Shown here one piece after another: positions 63,765-64,000 of a stretch of 64,000 nt of DNA. Location of the stretch: NCBI GenBank assembly GCA_002840155.1, contig PGZH01000009.1:62001-126000 (forward strand), in the 5' to 3' direction. Position 1 is the stretch's first letter. The number at the start of each line of letters is the position of its first letter. This stretch comes from Gammaproteobacteria bacterium HGW-Gammaproteobacteria-13 (GTDB lineage: Bacteria; Pseudomonadota; Gammaproteobacteria; Pseudomonadales; Pseudomonadaceae). The notes under the pieces are model-generated. The model saw nothing but the letters and a program-made list of their open reading frames with translations, searched no databases and was not told the origin of the DNA. The translations under genes and the position numbers were made by a program.

Positions 63765-64000
63765 TGCGGTTGTTCCTGAGTTGGATTGAGGGGTGTGCTG
63801 TCGAGACGTTTCAATTGTTGCAACTGGCGCCGCAGCATCCAGATCACCACCAGGCTCAGGCAGACGTTGGACAGCGGCAGGGCCAGCCATACGCCGTTAA
63901 GGCCCAGCAGCAGTGGCATCAGCGCGAGGAAGGGCAGCTGGATCAGCATATTGCCCACCGTCACCAGGGTGGCGTAGCGGGCCTGGCCCATGGCCTGGAA
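63761..64000 (-). CDS. MATE family efflux transporter, 5' part missing (window edge)
   Basis: The C-terminal 79 residues of a membrane exporter. MGQARYATLVTVGNMLIQLPFLALMPLLLG and VCLSLVVIWMLRRQLQQL show the last two or three helices of a MATE protein. The frame stays open to base 64000, so the gene continues past the window. The MATE assignment rests on this C-terminal portion only. Confidence 0.7.
   Translation of the reverse strand, partial: FQAMGQARYATLVTVGNMLIQLPFLALMPLLLGLNGVWLALPLSNVCLSLVVIWMLRRQLQQLKRLDSTPLNPTQEQPQ

Overview
The window looks like chromosomal DNA of a Pseudomonas-type gammaproteobacterium. The evidence is the GC-rich coding sequence, an arcDABC arginine-deiminase operon, a Pseudomonas-like hrpA, many LysR-type regulators, and several dispersed palindromic (REP-like) repeats between genes. 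No rRNA, tRNA, CRISPR array, prophage or insertion-sequence transposase was seen. Both edges cut genes: a TRAP permease at the left and a MATE transporter at the right.

Layout. 1-7.2 kb: a TRAP transporter (large permease, substrate-binding protein), a cytochrome b561, and a glutamine-synthetase-like enzyme followed by an aldehyde dehydrogenase and an iron-type alcohol dehydrogenase. The last three could form a gamma-glutamylation route for an amino alcohol or amine. 7.6-11.1 kb: a GldA/GldF/GldG-like ABC system. 11.4-16.3 kb: a small tautomerase, a cold-shock protein and the helicase hrpA, which carries an in-frame insertion of a palindromic repeat. 16.3-21.5 kb: small secreted or regulatory genes, an ArsR-controlled flavoprotein and an NDH-2-like flavoprotein. 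21.6-28.3 kb: a MocR-type regulator and arcDABC. 28.4-34.6 kb: cbpA-cbpM chaperone genes, then a yhiI-rbbA-yhhJ-type ABC system. 34.7-39.2 kb: a small hypothetical gene, a LysR gene divergent from a cupin-MFS pair, and trmK.

39.2-60.1 kb is an accessory-looking stretch of redox and detoxification genes: four short-chain dehydrogenases, an Old Yellow Enzyme homologue, two glutathione S-transferases, an amidase, an alpha/beta hydrolase, a three-part flavin/iron-sulfur reductase fusion and SnoaL/NTF2-like proteins. Regulators interleave with them, most read divergently from a neighbouring enzyme gene: TetR, five LysR and one HD/LuxR. 60.3-64 kb: an FAD monooxygenase, a TPR membrane protein, an amino-acid-type periplasmic binding protein, a small hypothetical protein and the end of a MATE transporter.

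No clearly new multi-gene system is proven. The most interesting signals are the repeat inserted in frame inside hrpA, with short direct repeats at its edges; the glutamine synthetase/ALDH/ADH set beside a TRAP importer; clear operator palindromes beside the ArsR, MarR and TetR genes; and the coupling of chaperone genes (cbpAM) to an RbbA-type ribosome-associated ABC ATPase. All identifications rest on reading the sequence; no database search was run.
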